Below, one piece after another: positions 1 to 8,500 of a stretch of 64,000 bases of DNA (positions are counted from its first letter, which is position 1; every line of letters begins with the position of its first letter). The notes below the pieces were generated by a model, which was given only the letters and a program-made list of their open reading frames with translations, made no database searches and was not told the DNA's origin. Position numbers and translations under genes: made by a program. The stretch spans positions 5,330,417 to 5,394,416 of the forward strand of contig NZ_CP081000.1 of assembly GCF_019645875.1 (NCBI RefSeq), in the 5' to 3' direction. Origin of the DNA: Mycolicibacterium senegalense. GTDB taxonomy: Bacteria > Actinomycetota > Actinomycetes > Mycobacteriales > Mycobacteriaceae.

Positions 1-688
1 TCACCACGATGCCGAAGACGACCGCCCGTGCCGCGAAGTCGACGCCGTCGAAGGAGGGCACCAGGTTTCCGGCGAAGTGCGCGAACGCCGGGTCGGCGGC
101 GGCGAACAGTGCACCGAACACCACGACCAGGCCGACGGTGAGTCCGGCCACCGCCGCCACGCGGCCCAGGCTGGGCAGACCCGAGCGATCCGGTAACCAG
201 GCCTTGACCGCCTGCTCCACCCAACCGCGCAACCGACCGAACAACACCCACGGAAGGAATGGCCCGCTGAACACCGCGGTCCAGGTACCGCCGCCGGCCA
301 GCGTGCACCAGCCGACGATCCAGGCGGCCGACAGGCACAGGGCGCCCATCCATTCGGCGGCCAACAAGGCCGGCACGGCCAGCAGCGCCAGCGTCAGTCC
401 GATACCCACCCATTCGGAACGGCTCGGCCGGCGCGGCGCCGTGCCGTAGACGACCCCGAAGACCAGCACACCGACCACCAGGTAGCCGACGCTGAGCACG
501 GACACCCGCCAGACCGCCGTGCCGACCAGTCCGGCGACCAGGGCCGGCGCCAGGACCCGGCGCGGCGCTGCGGCCAGCGGGGCAAGCGGCCACACCCGGC
601 GGGACCACACCGTCCAACCCGGCTCACCCTGGCGCGGCAGCGCCGGCCCGATCAGTGGTGCCGGCAATCCCGAAACTGTTGTCGTCAT
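1..688 (-). CDS. DUF4173/DUF4153-like multi-pass membrane protein (3' end outside window)
   Basis: The reading frame is open from an ATG at 688 to the window edge (229 codons seen, C-terminus missing). The product is very hydrophobic, with several predicted membrane helices separated by short Arg/Trp-rich loops (for example around residues 45-80 and 95-125) and a later GLVVVFGALFAAADPAF helix, a pattern I associate with DUF4173/DUF4153 proteins. The ATG overlaps the stop of the upstream histidine kinase (ATGA), so it is translationally coupled to the two-component system and probably belongs to its output or sensing function. The function is unknown and the family assignment rests on memory of the pattern. 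Confidence 0.7.
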   Translation of the reverse strand, partial: MTTTVSGLPAPLIGPALPRQGEPGWTVWSRRVWPLAPLAAAPRRVLAPALVAGLVGTAVWRVSVLSVGYLVVGVLVFGVVYGTAPRRPSRSEWVGIGLTLALLAVPALLAAEWMGALCLSAAWIVGWCTLAGGGTWTAVFSGPFLPWVLFGRLRGWVEQAVKAWLPDRSGLPSLGRVAAVAGLTVGLVVVFGALFAAADPAFAHFAGNLVPSFDGVDFAARAVVFGIVV

Positions 689-1713
689 CTCGGCCTCTCC
701 CCCATCGCGGACTCAGGGATGCTCACCCTGATCCGACATCCCGACTCGGTGTCCATCACTTCGATGACACCGCCGTGCAATTCGACCGCCCACCGCGCGA
801 TCGCCAGCCCCAGACCGGTTCCGCCGTCCGAGGTCGCACCACGGGTGAATCGTTCGAAGACGCGCTCACGTTCAGCGGGTGCGATGCCCGGCCCCTGATC
901 CGTCACCTCGATCCGCAGACCTGATGCATCCCGGGCGGCCAGCACCGCCACCCGGCCACCGGCCGGACTGTGCCGAAGGGCGTTGTCCACAAGGTTCACC
1001 ACGACCTGCCGCAACCGCGCCGGGTCCGCCACTGCCTTCAGGTCCGGCGGTGTCACCTTGACGGTCACCGGCGTATCGGTCGCTGACACGGAGACATGTT
1101 CGACGGCCTCACGAAGGAACGCATCTACATCGAACCTGCTGATCTGCAATGGAATTGCGCCGCCTTCGACGCGAGAAAGGTCGAGCAGGTTGGTGACCAG
1201 CTCCCCGAGGCGTTCGGTTTGGGACAGCGCCATCCGCATGGTCTCGGGATCGGGTTCGACGACCCCGTCCACCACGTTCTCCAGCACCGCCCGCAACGCA
1301 GTGATCGGGGTACGCAGCTCGTGCGATACGTTGCCGATCAACCCGCGTCGGTATTCGTCGGCCGCACCGAGGTCGGCCGCCATCTGATTGAATGCCGTTG
1401 CCAGTTGGCCGATTTCGTCGCGTGAGGTAGCACGAACCCGCAGGCTGTAGTCCCCGCGGGCCATGGCCCGTGCGGCCGCCGTCATCTGCCGTAGCGGTGA
1501 GGTCATGCCGTGGGCGAGGAACTGCGTCAGGATCAGCGACGTGGCGAGCGCGGCCAGCAGCGCATACCGGAACTGCCAGCTGGCGCCGATCCAGAATGTG
1601 AAGGAGGCCAGCAGGATCGCCCCGCCTACCAGCAGGCCGGTCTTGACCTTGAACGATGCAAAGGGGTCCAGTGGTCTGGGGAGCCGATCCCAGAACTCAG
1701 CGATGGCACTCAC
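685..1713 (-). CDS. Sensor histidine kinase (HAMP, HisKA, HATPase_c)
   Basis: This is a 342-residue membrane sensor kinase, partner of the response regulator just upstream. Two membrane segments lie near residues 24-43 and 48-67 with almost no extracytoplasmic loop, so it may sense within the membrane. A HAMP linker follows (about 68-120), then the H-box NVSHELRTP with the phospho-accepting His131, the N-box around Asn244, and the G-boxes DQGPG (272-276) and GTGLGL (299-304). The GTG start at 1713 overlaps the regulator stop by four bases (GTGA); longer frames would run into the regulator. With the membrane protein at 688 it forms a three-gene operon. The stimulus cannot be read from sequence. 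Confidence 0.93.
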   Translation of the reverse strand: MSAIAEFWDRLPRPLDPFASFKVKTGLLVGGAILLASFTFWIGASWQFRYALLAALATSLILTQFLAHGMTSPLRQMTAAARAMARGDYSLRVRATSRDEIGQLATAFNQMAADLGAADEYRRGLIGNVSHELRTPITALRAVLENVVDGVVEPDPETMRMALSQTERLGELVTNLLDLSRVEGGAIPLQISRFDVDAFLREAVEHVSVSATDTPVTVKVTPPDLKAVADPARLRQVVVNLVDNALRHSPAGGRVAVLAARDASGLRIEVTDQGPGIAPAERERVFERFTRGATSDGGTGLGLAIARWAVELHGGVIEVMDTESGCRIRVSIPESAMGERPR

Positions 1714-2375
1714 CGCGGAATCTCCAAGGCATAACCGACGCCGTGCACCGTGCGGATCAATTCCGATCCGAGCTTGCGCCGCAGCGCCTTGACGTGGCTG
1801 TCCACCGTCCGGGTCTCCACCTCCGACGCCCAACCCCAGACGTGTTCGAGCAGCGTCTCGCGAGGCACCGCAGCCCGGGGCCGCCCGGCCAAGAACGCCA
1901 GCAGGTCGAATTCGGTTCGCGTGAGGTGGATTTCCTGGTCACCCTGATGCACGCGGCGCTCCGTGAGATCGATGCGGTAGTCGCCGACCGACAGCGGCTG
2001 ATCACCGGCCGCCCGATCCACGCGCCGCAACAACACCCGCACTCGTGCCACCAATTCACGCATGCTGAACGGCTTGGTCAGATAATCGTCGGCACCGATA
2101 CCCAGACCGATCAGCATGTCGGTCTCGTCGCTGCGCGCCGTCAGCATCAACACCGGCACCGCCCGCTCAGCCTGGATCCGTCGGCACACCTCCAGGCCGT
2201 CGAAACCGGGCAGCATGACGTCGAGTACCACCAGATCCGGCTGGGTCGCCGCGGCGGTTGCCACGGCCGACGGGCCGTCGACCGCGGTCTCGACCTCGAA
2301 CGCCTCGGCCCGCAGCCTGGTGGCCACCGCAGACAAAATCGTGGGCTCGTCGTCGACCACCAGGATTCGCTTCAC
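1710..2375 (-). CDS. OmpR/PhoB-family response regulator
   Basis: A 221-residue DNA-binding regulator with a receiver domain at residues 1-120: acidic pair Asp8/Asp9, phospho-acceptor Asp52 in LVVLDVMLPG, Thr79 region VLMLTAR, and Lys101 in LTKPF. A C-terminal winged helix (about 130-221) contains the typical TRTEFDLLAFLAGRP and VDSHVKALRRKLG segments. It heads the operon and is coupled to the kinase. The 134 bases upstream up to the divergent AraC gene should hold both promoters; no clear operator was seen there. No specific gene name can be justified. Confidence 0.94.
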   Translation of the reverse strand: MKRILVVDDEPTILSAVATRLRAEAFEVETAVDGPSAVATAAATQPDLVVLDVMLPGFDGLEVCRRIQAERAVPVLMLTARSDETDMLIGLGIGADDYLTKPFSMRELVARVRVLLRRVDRAAGDQPLSVGDYRIDLTERRVHQGDQEIHLTRTEFDLLAFLAGRPRAAVPRETLLEHVWGWASEVETRTVDSHVKALRRKLGSELIRTVHGVGYALEIPR

Positions 2376-2509
2376 AGACCTGAGCGTAAGTGCTGGTTGT
2401 GGTGCTTATCGCCAGTGATTGTGAAGATCCTGTGGAGGTAGCCGGACGATACAGGATTTTGCATTCATTCCACCGCCGCGCGGCCGTTGCCGTCGATACA
2501 CTCCGGCGC

Positions 2510-3370
2510 GTGGCCCTGAAGCCGTGGGACGGTGACCGACCCCAAACTTCACGTACGGTGCTCAAGCAGGACGTCATCGCCGCTCGCGGCCTGTCCTTCA
2601 ACTTCGTCACCGAGCGGATATCCGCGCCCACCGATTGGTGCAGCGCCGCCGACAACAACCACTATCTGTACGTATATCGGCACGGGACCATTCGCTCGAT
2701 GGAGACGCTGCTCGACTGGGGCCCGTCGGGCCGGATCCCACCCATCCCGGGTGATATCTGGTGGAAGCCCGCAGGCGTCTCGTCATCGGTGTTGATGCAA
2801 GGCGACACAGCGGGATACTGCGAGATCGCCGTCCCGCGTCGCGCGATCGGCGACCCGGAACTGATCTCCAGGGTCAAATATCGAAATCCGCTCGTACACC
2901 ACCTCGTTGACGCGGTCTGCAGTGTTGCCGATCGTGAGGACACAGTGGCGCAACTACTCAAAGAATCCTCGGCAGAGACGCTGCGACTGCTCATCGTCGA
3001 CGCCCACACCGTTGGCCGGCGGCCGAGGCAGGACGAGCGGCAGACCTTGGACGCCGCCACCCAGTCACGGATCATCGAGTACCTGAGCGACGGTTTGGAT
3101 TCCGAGATCACGGTGGATTCTCTGGCCCGACTGGCCCAGATGCGAGTCGACGTGTTCATCAAGGCGTTCCGGCAGGCGTTCCACACCACCCCATATCAGT
3201 TCCTTCTGGATCGCCGCATCGAGCAGGCCAAGACCCTACTGGTGACAACCTCCTTGTCCATCACCGAGATCGGCACAGCGGTGGGGTTTCCGAACCCCAG
3301 TCACTTTGCCGCCACGTTCGGACGTCGTGTCGGTCTGTCGCCTCGCGCCTACCGCCGGTCAGTGCGATAG
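2510..3370 (+). CDS. AraC-family transcriptional regulator (AraC_binding_2 type)
   Basis: A 286-residue protein from the GTG at 2510. The C-terminal about 100 residues form the double helix-turn-helix: SEITVDSLARLAQMRVDVF then TPYQFLLDRRIEQAKTLL and SLSITEIGTAVGFPNPSHF, followed by the signature FGRRVGLSPRAYRR. The N-terminal 170 residues resemble the ligand-binding half of AraC/XylS-type activators. The frame stays open to 2390, but that start would lie only 14 bases from the divergent response regulator and would consume its promoter, so a shorter start is preferred; no good ribosome binding site decides it. Target genes are unknown. Confidence 0.85.
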   Translation: MALKPWDGDRPQTSRTVLKQDVIAARGLSFNFVTERISAPTDWCSAADNNHYLYVYRHGTIRSMETLLDWGPSGRIPPIPGDIWWKPAGVSSSVLMQGDTAGYCEIAVPRRAIGDPELISRVKYRNPLVHHLVDAVCSVADREDTVAQLLKESSAETLRLLIVDAHTVGRRPRQDERQTLDAATQSRIIEYLSDGLDSEITVDSLARLAQMRVDVFIKAFRQAFHTTPYQFLLDRRIEQAKTLLVTTSLSITEIGTAVGFPNPSHFAATFGRRVGLSPRAYRRSVR

Positions 3371-3445
3371 ACCCTGATACAGGGCCGAATCCCGAATTCA
3401 CCTCACCCCTACGCCTTCCCGAGCCACTAGATCGGAATCGTGCGG

Positions 3446-3502
3446 ATTGAAGTAATTGAAACGTGTTCCACAAGAATTGAAAAGTAGCCAAGAATTGAAA
3501 AG
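3446..3502 (+). repeat. ATTGAA iterons / 14-bp direct repeat upstream of exported protein gene
   Basis: ATTGAA occurs at 3446-3451, 3455-3460, 3476-3481 and 3494-3499. The last two belong to a perfect 14-bp direct repeat CAAGAATTGAAAAG (3471-3484 and 3489-3502, 18-bp period). The array is A/T-rich in a GC-rich background and lies about 70 bases before the gene at 3571, so it may be a regulator binding array or part of a promoter. Confidence 0.5.
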
Positions 3503-3570
3503 CTTTCTCAGCTGACTCTCAGATACCTTCGCCCGGTCACTGATATCTAGTGCCCTCAGAAGGGGATTTG

Positions 3571-4902
3571 ATGCACACAGTCCTACGTCCATTCTCAACG
3601 GCCGCAATAGCCCTGACCGCGGCGAGCGTGGTCGCCGTCGCGCCCATTGCGGCACCCCTGCCCGAAGTCCAAACGCCGGCGATTTCGTCCGCCTCGGTGC
3701 AGCTCACCGCCTCCACCTTCGTCGACCCGGTCACCAGGTGGATGCAGGTCTTCGAAGCGACCTCCGCCAACCTCACCAAGATCGGTGACTACATCGAGGC
3801 ATATCCCGAACTGTCACTACCGGGCATGCTGGACCTGTTCGAAGCGAAGCTGCAGGGCTATGGGAACGATCTATTCGGCGGCCTCCCGCAAGTTGCCGAG
3901 GGCCTGCAACGTTGGGCCACGACCACCCTCACCACCGGGCTGCAGACCGCTCTTGAGCAGGCGGCGTCAGGTCAGCCCCAGGCGGCCGTCACCACCTTCC
4001 GAGACACCGTGATGTCATTGCTGGGACTCAGCTCCCCGCTGTTCGGCCTCGCGGGCTTTCTCACCGTGCCGATCGAGATCATGCAGGACATGGCGGACCT
4101 TGCGTTTGCGGTTTTGATGCCGATACCGTTGCGCAACAACGTCGTGATCCCTGTCCTGAACCTGGCGTGGTCTCCGCTTGTCTCAGCCAGCGTCACTGCA
4201 CAGAAGATCATTGATGCCGTTGCAGCAGGCGATGGGCTGGGAGCGCTCGGGGCAGTAATCAACGCTCCCGCCGATGCCGTCGATCACTTCCTGAACTCGA
4301 GCGGCGGCGGCCTGGTGTGGGCAAACAGGATCGGCTCGACGACCGTCATCCAAGGCGGTCTGTTGGTATCACTCCTGATCAAAGTCCCGCGGGCGATCCT
4401 GACCAGTGTCAAGCCGCCGATCACGACCGTTGCCGCCACGTCGGTGGCCGACGCCGATATCGCCTCCGGAACGACGGTGCCGCTGAGCACGACGTCGCCC
4501 GGCGAACTCCCCGCAGGCACCAGCGCTCCAGTCAAGGCTCACCAGCCAGCCGCCGAGCCCGCGGCGGCTGACCCAGCACCCGCAGCGGATCCCACCGAGG
4601 TTGACGCTGCCGCAGCCGTGGCCGTCAGTTCCAATGGCGCAACCGATCTTTCAGCTGGAAATAAGGCAGTACCCGGCAAGATCGGCACCACGTCGAGCCA
4701 ATCCCGTCAGCAGGTGCGCGCCTCGATCGAGAATGTGGCGAACGAAGTCAACAAGGGCCTCAACGATGTTCGCGACGGCATCGAGAAGTCCGTCACCGGT
4801 CTGAAAGACCGAATCAGCAAGACGACCACCAAAGCGAGCAGCCCGCAGGACGCAACCGGTAGCTCCGAAGCCGGTAGCTCCGACTCCGGCAGCGACGACT
4901 AG
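3571..4902 (+). CDS. Exported Ala-rich protein, paralogue 1 of 3
   Basis: A 443-residue probable exported protein. The ATG at 3571 is preceded by AGGGGA at a good distance; a GTG at 3550 is an alternative. Residues about 5-35 form a signal-like hydrophobic stretch ending near APIAAPLP. Residues about 50-250 carry the core shared with the genes at 34478 and 37443: a VDPVTRWMQVFEAT-like helix, a YGNDLFGGLPQVAEGLQRW segment, a proline-rich hydrophobic middle and the motif AVINAPADAVDHFLN. An Ala/Thr/Pro-rich low-complexity region and a charged Ser-rich tail (EAGSSDSGSDD) follow. The core resembles regions next to some PPE proteins but no PE or PPE domain is seen. Function unknown; cell-envelope location inferred. 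Confidence 0.8.
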   Translation: MHTVLRPFSTAAIALTAASVVAVAPIAAPLPEVQTPAISSASVQLTASTFVDPVTRWMQVFEATSANLTKIGDYIEAYPELSLPGMLDLFEAKLQGYGNDLFGGLPQVAEGLQRWATTTLTTGLQTALEQAASGQPQAAVTTFRDTVMSLLGLSSPLFGLAGFLTVPIEIMQDMADLAFAVLMPIPLRNNVVIPVLNLAWSPLVSASVTAQKIIDAVAAGDGLGALGAVINAPADAVDHFLNSSGGGLVWANRIGSTTVIQGGLLVSLLIKVPRAILTSVKPPITTVAATSVADADIASGTTVPLSTTSPGELPAGTSAPVKAHQPAAEPAAADPAPAADPTEVDAAAAVAVSSNGATDLSAGNKAVPGKIGTTSSQSRQQVRASIENVANEVNKGLNDVRDGIEKSVTGLKDRISKTTTKASSPQDATGSSEAGSSDSGSDD

Positions 4903-4915
4903 CACCAGACAGTGT

Positions 4916-4945
4916 GGCCCCTGTCCGGAGTTCCGGACAGGGGCC
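4916..4945. terminator. Bidirectional terminator hairpin
   Basis: A perfect 14-bp inverted repeat (GGCCCCTGTCCGGA, 2-base loop, complement) lies between the convergent exported-protein gene and ipdF. It has no U-tract, as is common for mycobacterial terminators. Confidence 0.75.
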
Positions 4946-4962
4946 GCATTGCAGGAACCAGA

Positions 4963-5754
4963 TCAGGCGCGCTGACTCGACACCGAGATGACCTCGCCGG
5001 TCAGGTAGCTCGAATAGTCGCTGGCCAGGTAGGCGATCGTGGTGGCGATCTCCCACGGCTCGGCCGCGCGGCCGAACGCCTCATCCGAGGACAGCCGGTC
5101 CAGCAGCGCCGCGTCGGCGGACTTCTCCAGGAACTTGTGCCGGGCGATGCTCGGTGAGACGGCGTTGATCCGGACCCCGAACTCGACGGCTTCGATTGCG
5201 CTGCACCGGGTCAGCGCCATCACACCGGCCTTGGCGGCGGCGTAGTGCGACTGCGAGTGCTGCGCGCGCCAGCCGAGAACACTGGCGTTGTTGACGATGA
5301 CTCCGCCGTGCTCGACATCGCGGAAGTACCGCAGGGCAGCGCGGGTGGCCCGCATGACCGAGTTGAGCGTGACGTTGAGGACCCGGTCCCACTCGTCGTC
5401 GGTCATGTCGATCAGCGGGGTCTCACCGCCCAGGCCGGCGTTGTTCACCAGAACGTCCAGGCGGCCCATCTTTTCGACCGACCGGGCGATGAGCGCGTCG
5501 ACCGCCTCGGTGGAGGTGACGTCGCAGACCACGGCCTCGACCCGGCCCAGGCCGAGCTCGGCCAGCTGATCGCGGGTCTCGTTCAGGCGCCGCTCGTGGT
5601 AGTCGGACACCACGACGTCGGCACCCTCCAGCAGCGCCCGACGCGCGGTGGACGAGCCGATGCCGGTGCCGGCTGCGGCGGTCACCAGAACAACTTTGTC
5701 CTTGAGCAGGCCGTGGCCCTCGATCTCTTTGGGGGCGACGGAGAGATCGCTCAT
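4963..5754 (-). CDS. ipdF: IpdF, short-chain dehydrogenase of steroid C/D-ring catabolism
   Basis: A 263-residue classical SDR. It has the cofactor-binding motif VTAAAGTGIG near residue 25, NNAG near residue 110, and the catalytic Ser/Tyr/Lys set with SHYAAAK. The C-terminus SVSSQRA matches the Rv3559c type I remember. The start ATG overlaps the fadE30 stop (TGATG), so the two form one transcription unit. Identity follows from gene order (ipdF-fadE30 / fadD3-fadE31-fadE32-fadE33-aspB, as in Rv3559c-Rv3565). IpdF is thought to oxidise a hydroxylated HIP intermediate left from rings C and D; the exact step here is inferred from the orthologue. Confidence 0.9.
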   Translation of the reverse strand: MSDLSVAPKEIEGHGLLKDKVVLVTAAAGTGIGSSTARRALLEGADVVVSDYHERRLNETRDQLAELGLGRVEAVVCDVTSTEAVDALIARSVEKMGRLDVLVNNAGLGGETPLIDMTDDEWDRVLNVTLNSVMRATRAALRYFRDVEHGGVIVNNASVLGWRAQHSQSHYAAAKAGVMALTRCSAIEAVEFGVRINAVSPSIARHKFLEKSADAALLDRLSSDEAFGRAAEPWEIATTIAYLASDYSSYLTGEVISVSSQRA

Positions 5755-6908
5755 CAGCCTTTTGCCTCTCGGGGTAGGCCGAGCACCCGCTCGGCGATGA
5801 TGTTGCGCTGGATTTCGTTGGACCCGCCGTAGATGGTGTCCGAGCGCGAGAACAGGTAGAGCCGCTGCCACTCGTCGAACTCACCGTCCGGCAGGGTCAG
5901 CCCGGCCATACCCTGCACGTCCATGGCGATCTCGCCGAGCTCGCGATGCCAGTTGGCCCACAACAGCTTCGACACGTTGTCCTGTCCGGGCTGCTCGACG
6001 TCCATGGTGGCCAGCGCGTAGGAACGCATGGCCTGCAGCCCGGTCCACGACTCGGTCAGCCTTTGGCGGATCAGCGGATCGTCGGCCGCGCCGGTGCGCT
6101 TGGCGAGATCGACCAGGTTCGAGTGCTCGCGGGCGTAGCGGATCTGCTGGCCCAGTGTGGACACCCCGCGCTCGAAGGTCAGCGTGCCCATCGCCACGCG
6201 CCAGCCGTCACCGGGCTGACCGACCACCAGCGAGGCCTCGGTGCGGGCGTCGTCGAAGAACACCTCGTTGAACTCGGAGTCCCCGGTCAGCTGGATGATC
6301 GGGCGGATCTCGACACCCGGCTGATCCAGCGGCACCAGCAGATAGGACAGCCCGGCGTGCCGCTTGGAGCCCTTCTCGGTCCGCGCCACGACGAAGCACC
6401 ACTGCGCCCAGTGGGCCAGCGACGTCCACACCTTCTGGCCATTAATGTGCCACTGTTCACCCTCCGCATCGAGCTCTGCCGTCGTCGCCACGTTGGCCAG
6501 GTCACTGCCGGCGTTGGGCTCGGAGTAGCCCTGGCTCCACAGCTCGGTGACGTCGAGGATCTTGGGCAGGAACCGCTGCTGCTGTTCGGGGGTGCCGTAC
6601 TCGATGAGCGTCGGCCCGAGCAGTTCCTCGCCCAGGTGGTTGACCTTGTCGGGCGCGTTCGCGCGCGCGTACTCCTCATAGAAGGCGACGCGATGCGCGA
6701 CCGACAACCCGCGGCCGCCGTGCTCCACCGGCCAGCCGAGGCAGGTCAGGCCCGCCGCGGCCAGATGCTGATTCCACGCCCGACGCTCTTCGAAGGCTTC
6801 GTGTTCACGCCCCGGTCCACCCAGGCCCTTGAGCGCTGCGAATTCGCCTACGAGATTGTCTGCGAGCCACTGCCGGACCTCGGCCCGGAACTCCTGGACC
6901 TCTATCAC
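5754..6908 (-). CDS. fadE30: FadE30, acyl-CoA dehydrogenase acting on HIP-CoA derivatives
   Basis: A 384-residue acyl-CoA dehydrogenase with the full three-domain fold: N-terminal helical domain, middle beta-domain with YSEPNAGSDLA and WHINGQKVWTS, and a C-terminal domain ending in DTIYGGSNEIQRNIIAERVLGLPRE. It lies first in the minus-strand fadE30-ipdF operon and is divergent from fadD3, with a KstR2 box in the 47-base gap. Known family role: early dehydrogenation of the CoA thioester made by FadD3 from the hexahydroindane propanoate (HIP) residue of cholesterol. The ATG at 6908 begins MIEVQEFRAEV, typical for the family. Confidence 0.92.
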   Translation of the reverse strand: MIEVQEFRAEVRQWLADNLVGEFAALKGLGGPGREHEAFEERRAWNQHLAAAGLTCLGWPVEHGGRGLSVAHRVAFYEEYARANAPDKVNHLGEELLGPTLIEYGTPEQQQRFLPKILDVTELWSQGYSEPNAGSDLANVATTAELDAEGEQWHINGQKVWTSLAHWAQWCFVVARTEKGSKRHAGLSYLLVPLDQPGVEIRPIIQLTGDSEFNEVFFDDARTEASLVVGQPGDGWRVAMGTLTFERGVSTLGQQIRYAREHSNLVDLAKRTGAADDPLIRQRLTESWTGLQAMRSYALATMDVEQPGQDNVSKLLWANWHRELGEIAMDVQGMAGLTLPDGEFDEWQRLYLFSRSDTIYGGSNEIQRNIIAERVLGLPREAKG

Positions 6909-6924
6909 CCCTGTAGGCTAACCT

Positions 6925-6938
6925 ACCAAGCACTTGCT
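6925..6938. promoter_or_regulatory. KstR2 operator
   Basis: ACCAAGCACTTGCT matches the published KstR2 palindrome AnCAAGnnCTTGnT at every fixed position. It lies in the fadE30/fadD3 divergent promoter and should repress both transcripts until the HIP-CoA inducer forms. kstR2 itself is not in the window. Confidence 0.9.
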
Positions 6939-6955
6939 TTGTTAAGGGAGCATCG

Positions 6956-8500
6956 ATGACGACCGATCGCCGCACCGTTCCAGCGGTGCTGGACCGGGTT
7001 GCCGTGCAGTTTTCCGACCATGAGGCCCTGGTGAGCGACCAAAAGCACCTCACCTATTCGGAACTTCGCGCGCACGTACGCCAAGCCGCCGCGGCCATGA
7101 TCGCGCTCGGCGTGCAGCCCGGCGACCGGGTCGCGATCTGGTCTCCGAACACCTGGCACTGGGTGGTGGCCTGCCTGGCCACGCATTACGCCGGCGCCCA
7201 GATGGTGCCGCTGAACACCCGCTACACCGCGAGCGAGGCCAGCGACATCCTGGCTCGCACCGAGGCCCCTCTGCTGATCGCCGCGGGCGAGTTTCTCGGT
7301 TCCGACCGCACCGCCGAACTGGACCGCGACGCGCTGCCCGCGCTGCGGCACATCGTGCGCGTGCCGATCGACAAGGAAGACGGAACCTGGGACGAGTTCG
7401 TCGCCCGAGGCACCGACCTGGATGCGGTAGACGCACGAGCGGCGGCAGTAGAGCCCGACGACGTCTCCGACATCCTGTTCACCTCCGGCACCACCGGCCG
7501 CAGCAAGGGCGTGCGATGCGCGCACCGGCAGTCACTCGACGGGTCGGCCGCCTGGGCCGAGTGCGGCCAGGTCACCAGCACCGACCGCTACCTGTGCATC
7601 AACCCGTTCTTCCACAACTTCGGCTACAAGGCCGGCATCCTGGCCTGCCTGCAGACCGGGGCGACGCTGTACCCCGTGCTGACGTTCAACCCCGAGCAGG
7701 CGCTGAAAACCATTGCCGAACAGCGCATCACGGTGCTACCCGGTCCGCCGACCATCTTCCAGACCTTGCTGGACCATCCCAAGCGGGCCGACTACGACCT
7801 GTCCTCGCTGCGCTTCTCGGTCACCGGGGCGGCCGTCGTCCCGGTGGTCCTGATCGAGCGGATGCAGTCCGAACTCGACATCGACATCGTGCTGACCGCG
7901 TATGGCCTGACCGAGGCCGCTGGGTTCGGCACCATGTGCCGGGCCGACGACGACGCCGTTACCGTGGCCACCACGTGCGGCCGACCCATCGCTGATTTCG
8001 AACTGCGCCTGGATGATTCGGGTGAGGTGCTGCTGCGCGGGCCCAACGTCATGCTCGGCTACCTCGATGACCCGGAGGCCACCGCCGAGGCCATCGACGC
8101 CGACGGCTGGCTGCACACGGGTGATATCGGCACACTCGACGCCCGGGGCAACCTGACCATCACCGACCGGCTCAAGGACATGTTCATCTGCGGCGGGTTC
8201 AACGTGTACCCGGCCGAGATCGAGCAGGTGCTGGCCCGGTTGGACGGGGTGGCCGAATCCGCGGTGATCGGGGTTCCCGACGAGCGGCTCGGTGAGGTCG
8301 GCAAGGCTTATGTGGCGCTCAAGCCGGGCGTGACGCTGGACGAGACCGCTGTGATCGCTTACGCACGTGAGCATTTGGCGAACTTCAAGGTGCCGCGTTC
8401 GGTGGAGTTTTTGGATGTGCTGCCGCGAAATCCGGGCGGCAAGGTGATCAAGCCGGTGCTGCGCAGCAGAGGGACCCGAGAAGGGGTGCAATGGACCTGA
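6956..8500 (+). CDS. fadD3: FadD3, HIP-CoA synthetase
   Basis: A 514-residue acyl-adenylating enzyme (ANL superfamily). The phosphate loop FTSGTTGRSKG lies near residues 175-185, the adenine motif TAYGLTEAAG near 320, the hinge/ribose motif WLHTGDIG near 385, and the catalytic lysine region PGGKVIKPVL near the C-terminus. Preceded by AAGGGAG and divergent from fadE30 across the KstR2 box. The orthologue (Rv3561) activates HIP to its CoA thioester, which also produces the KstR2 ligand. The 3' end overlaps the fadE31 start by 10 bases. Confidence 0.93.
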   Translation: MTTDRRTVPAVLDRVAVQFSDHEALVSDQKHLTYSELRAHVRQAAAAMIALGVQPGDRVAIWSPNTWHWVVACLATHYAGAQMVPLNTRYTASEASDILARTEAPLLIAAGEFLGSDRTAELDRDALPALRHIVRVPIDKEDGTWDEFVARGTDLDAVDARAAAVEPDDVSDILFTSGTTGRSKGVRCAHRQSLDGSAAWAECGQVTSTDRYLCINPFFHNFGYKAGILACLQTGATLYPVLTFNPEQALKTIAEQRITVLPGPPTIFQTLLDHPKRADYDLSSLRFSVTGAAVVPVVLIERMQSELDIDIVLTAYGLTEAAGFGTMCRADDDAVTVATTCGRPIADFELRLDDSGEVLLRGPNVMLGYLDDPEATAEAIDADGWLHTGDIGTLDARGNLTITDRLKDMFICGGFNVYPAEIEQVLARLDGVAESAVIGVPDERLGEVGKAYVALKPGVTLDETAVIAYAREHLANFKVPRSVEFLDVLPRNPGGKVIKPVLRSRGTREGVQWT

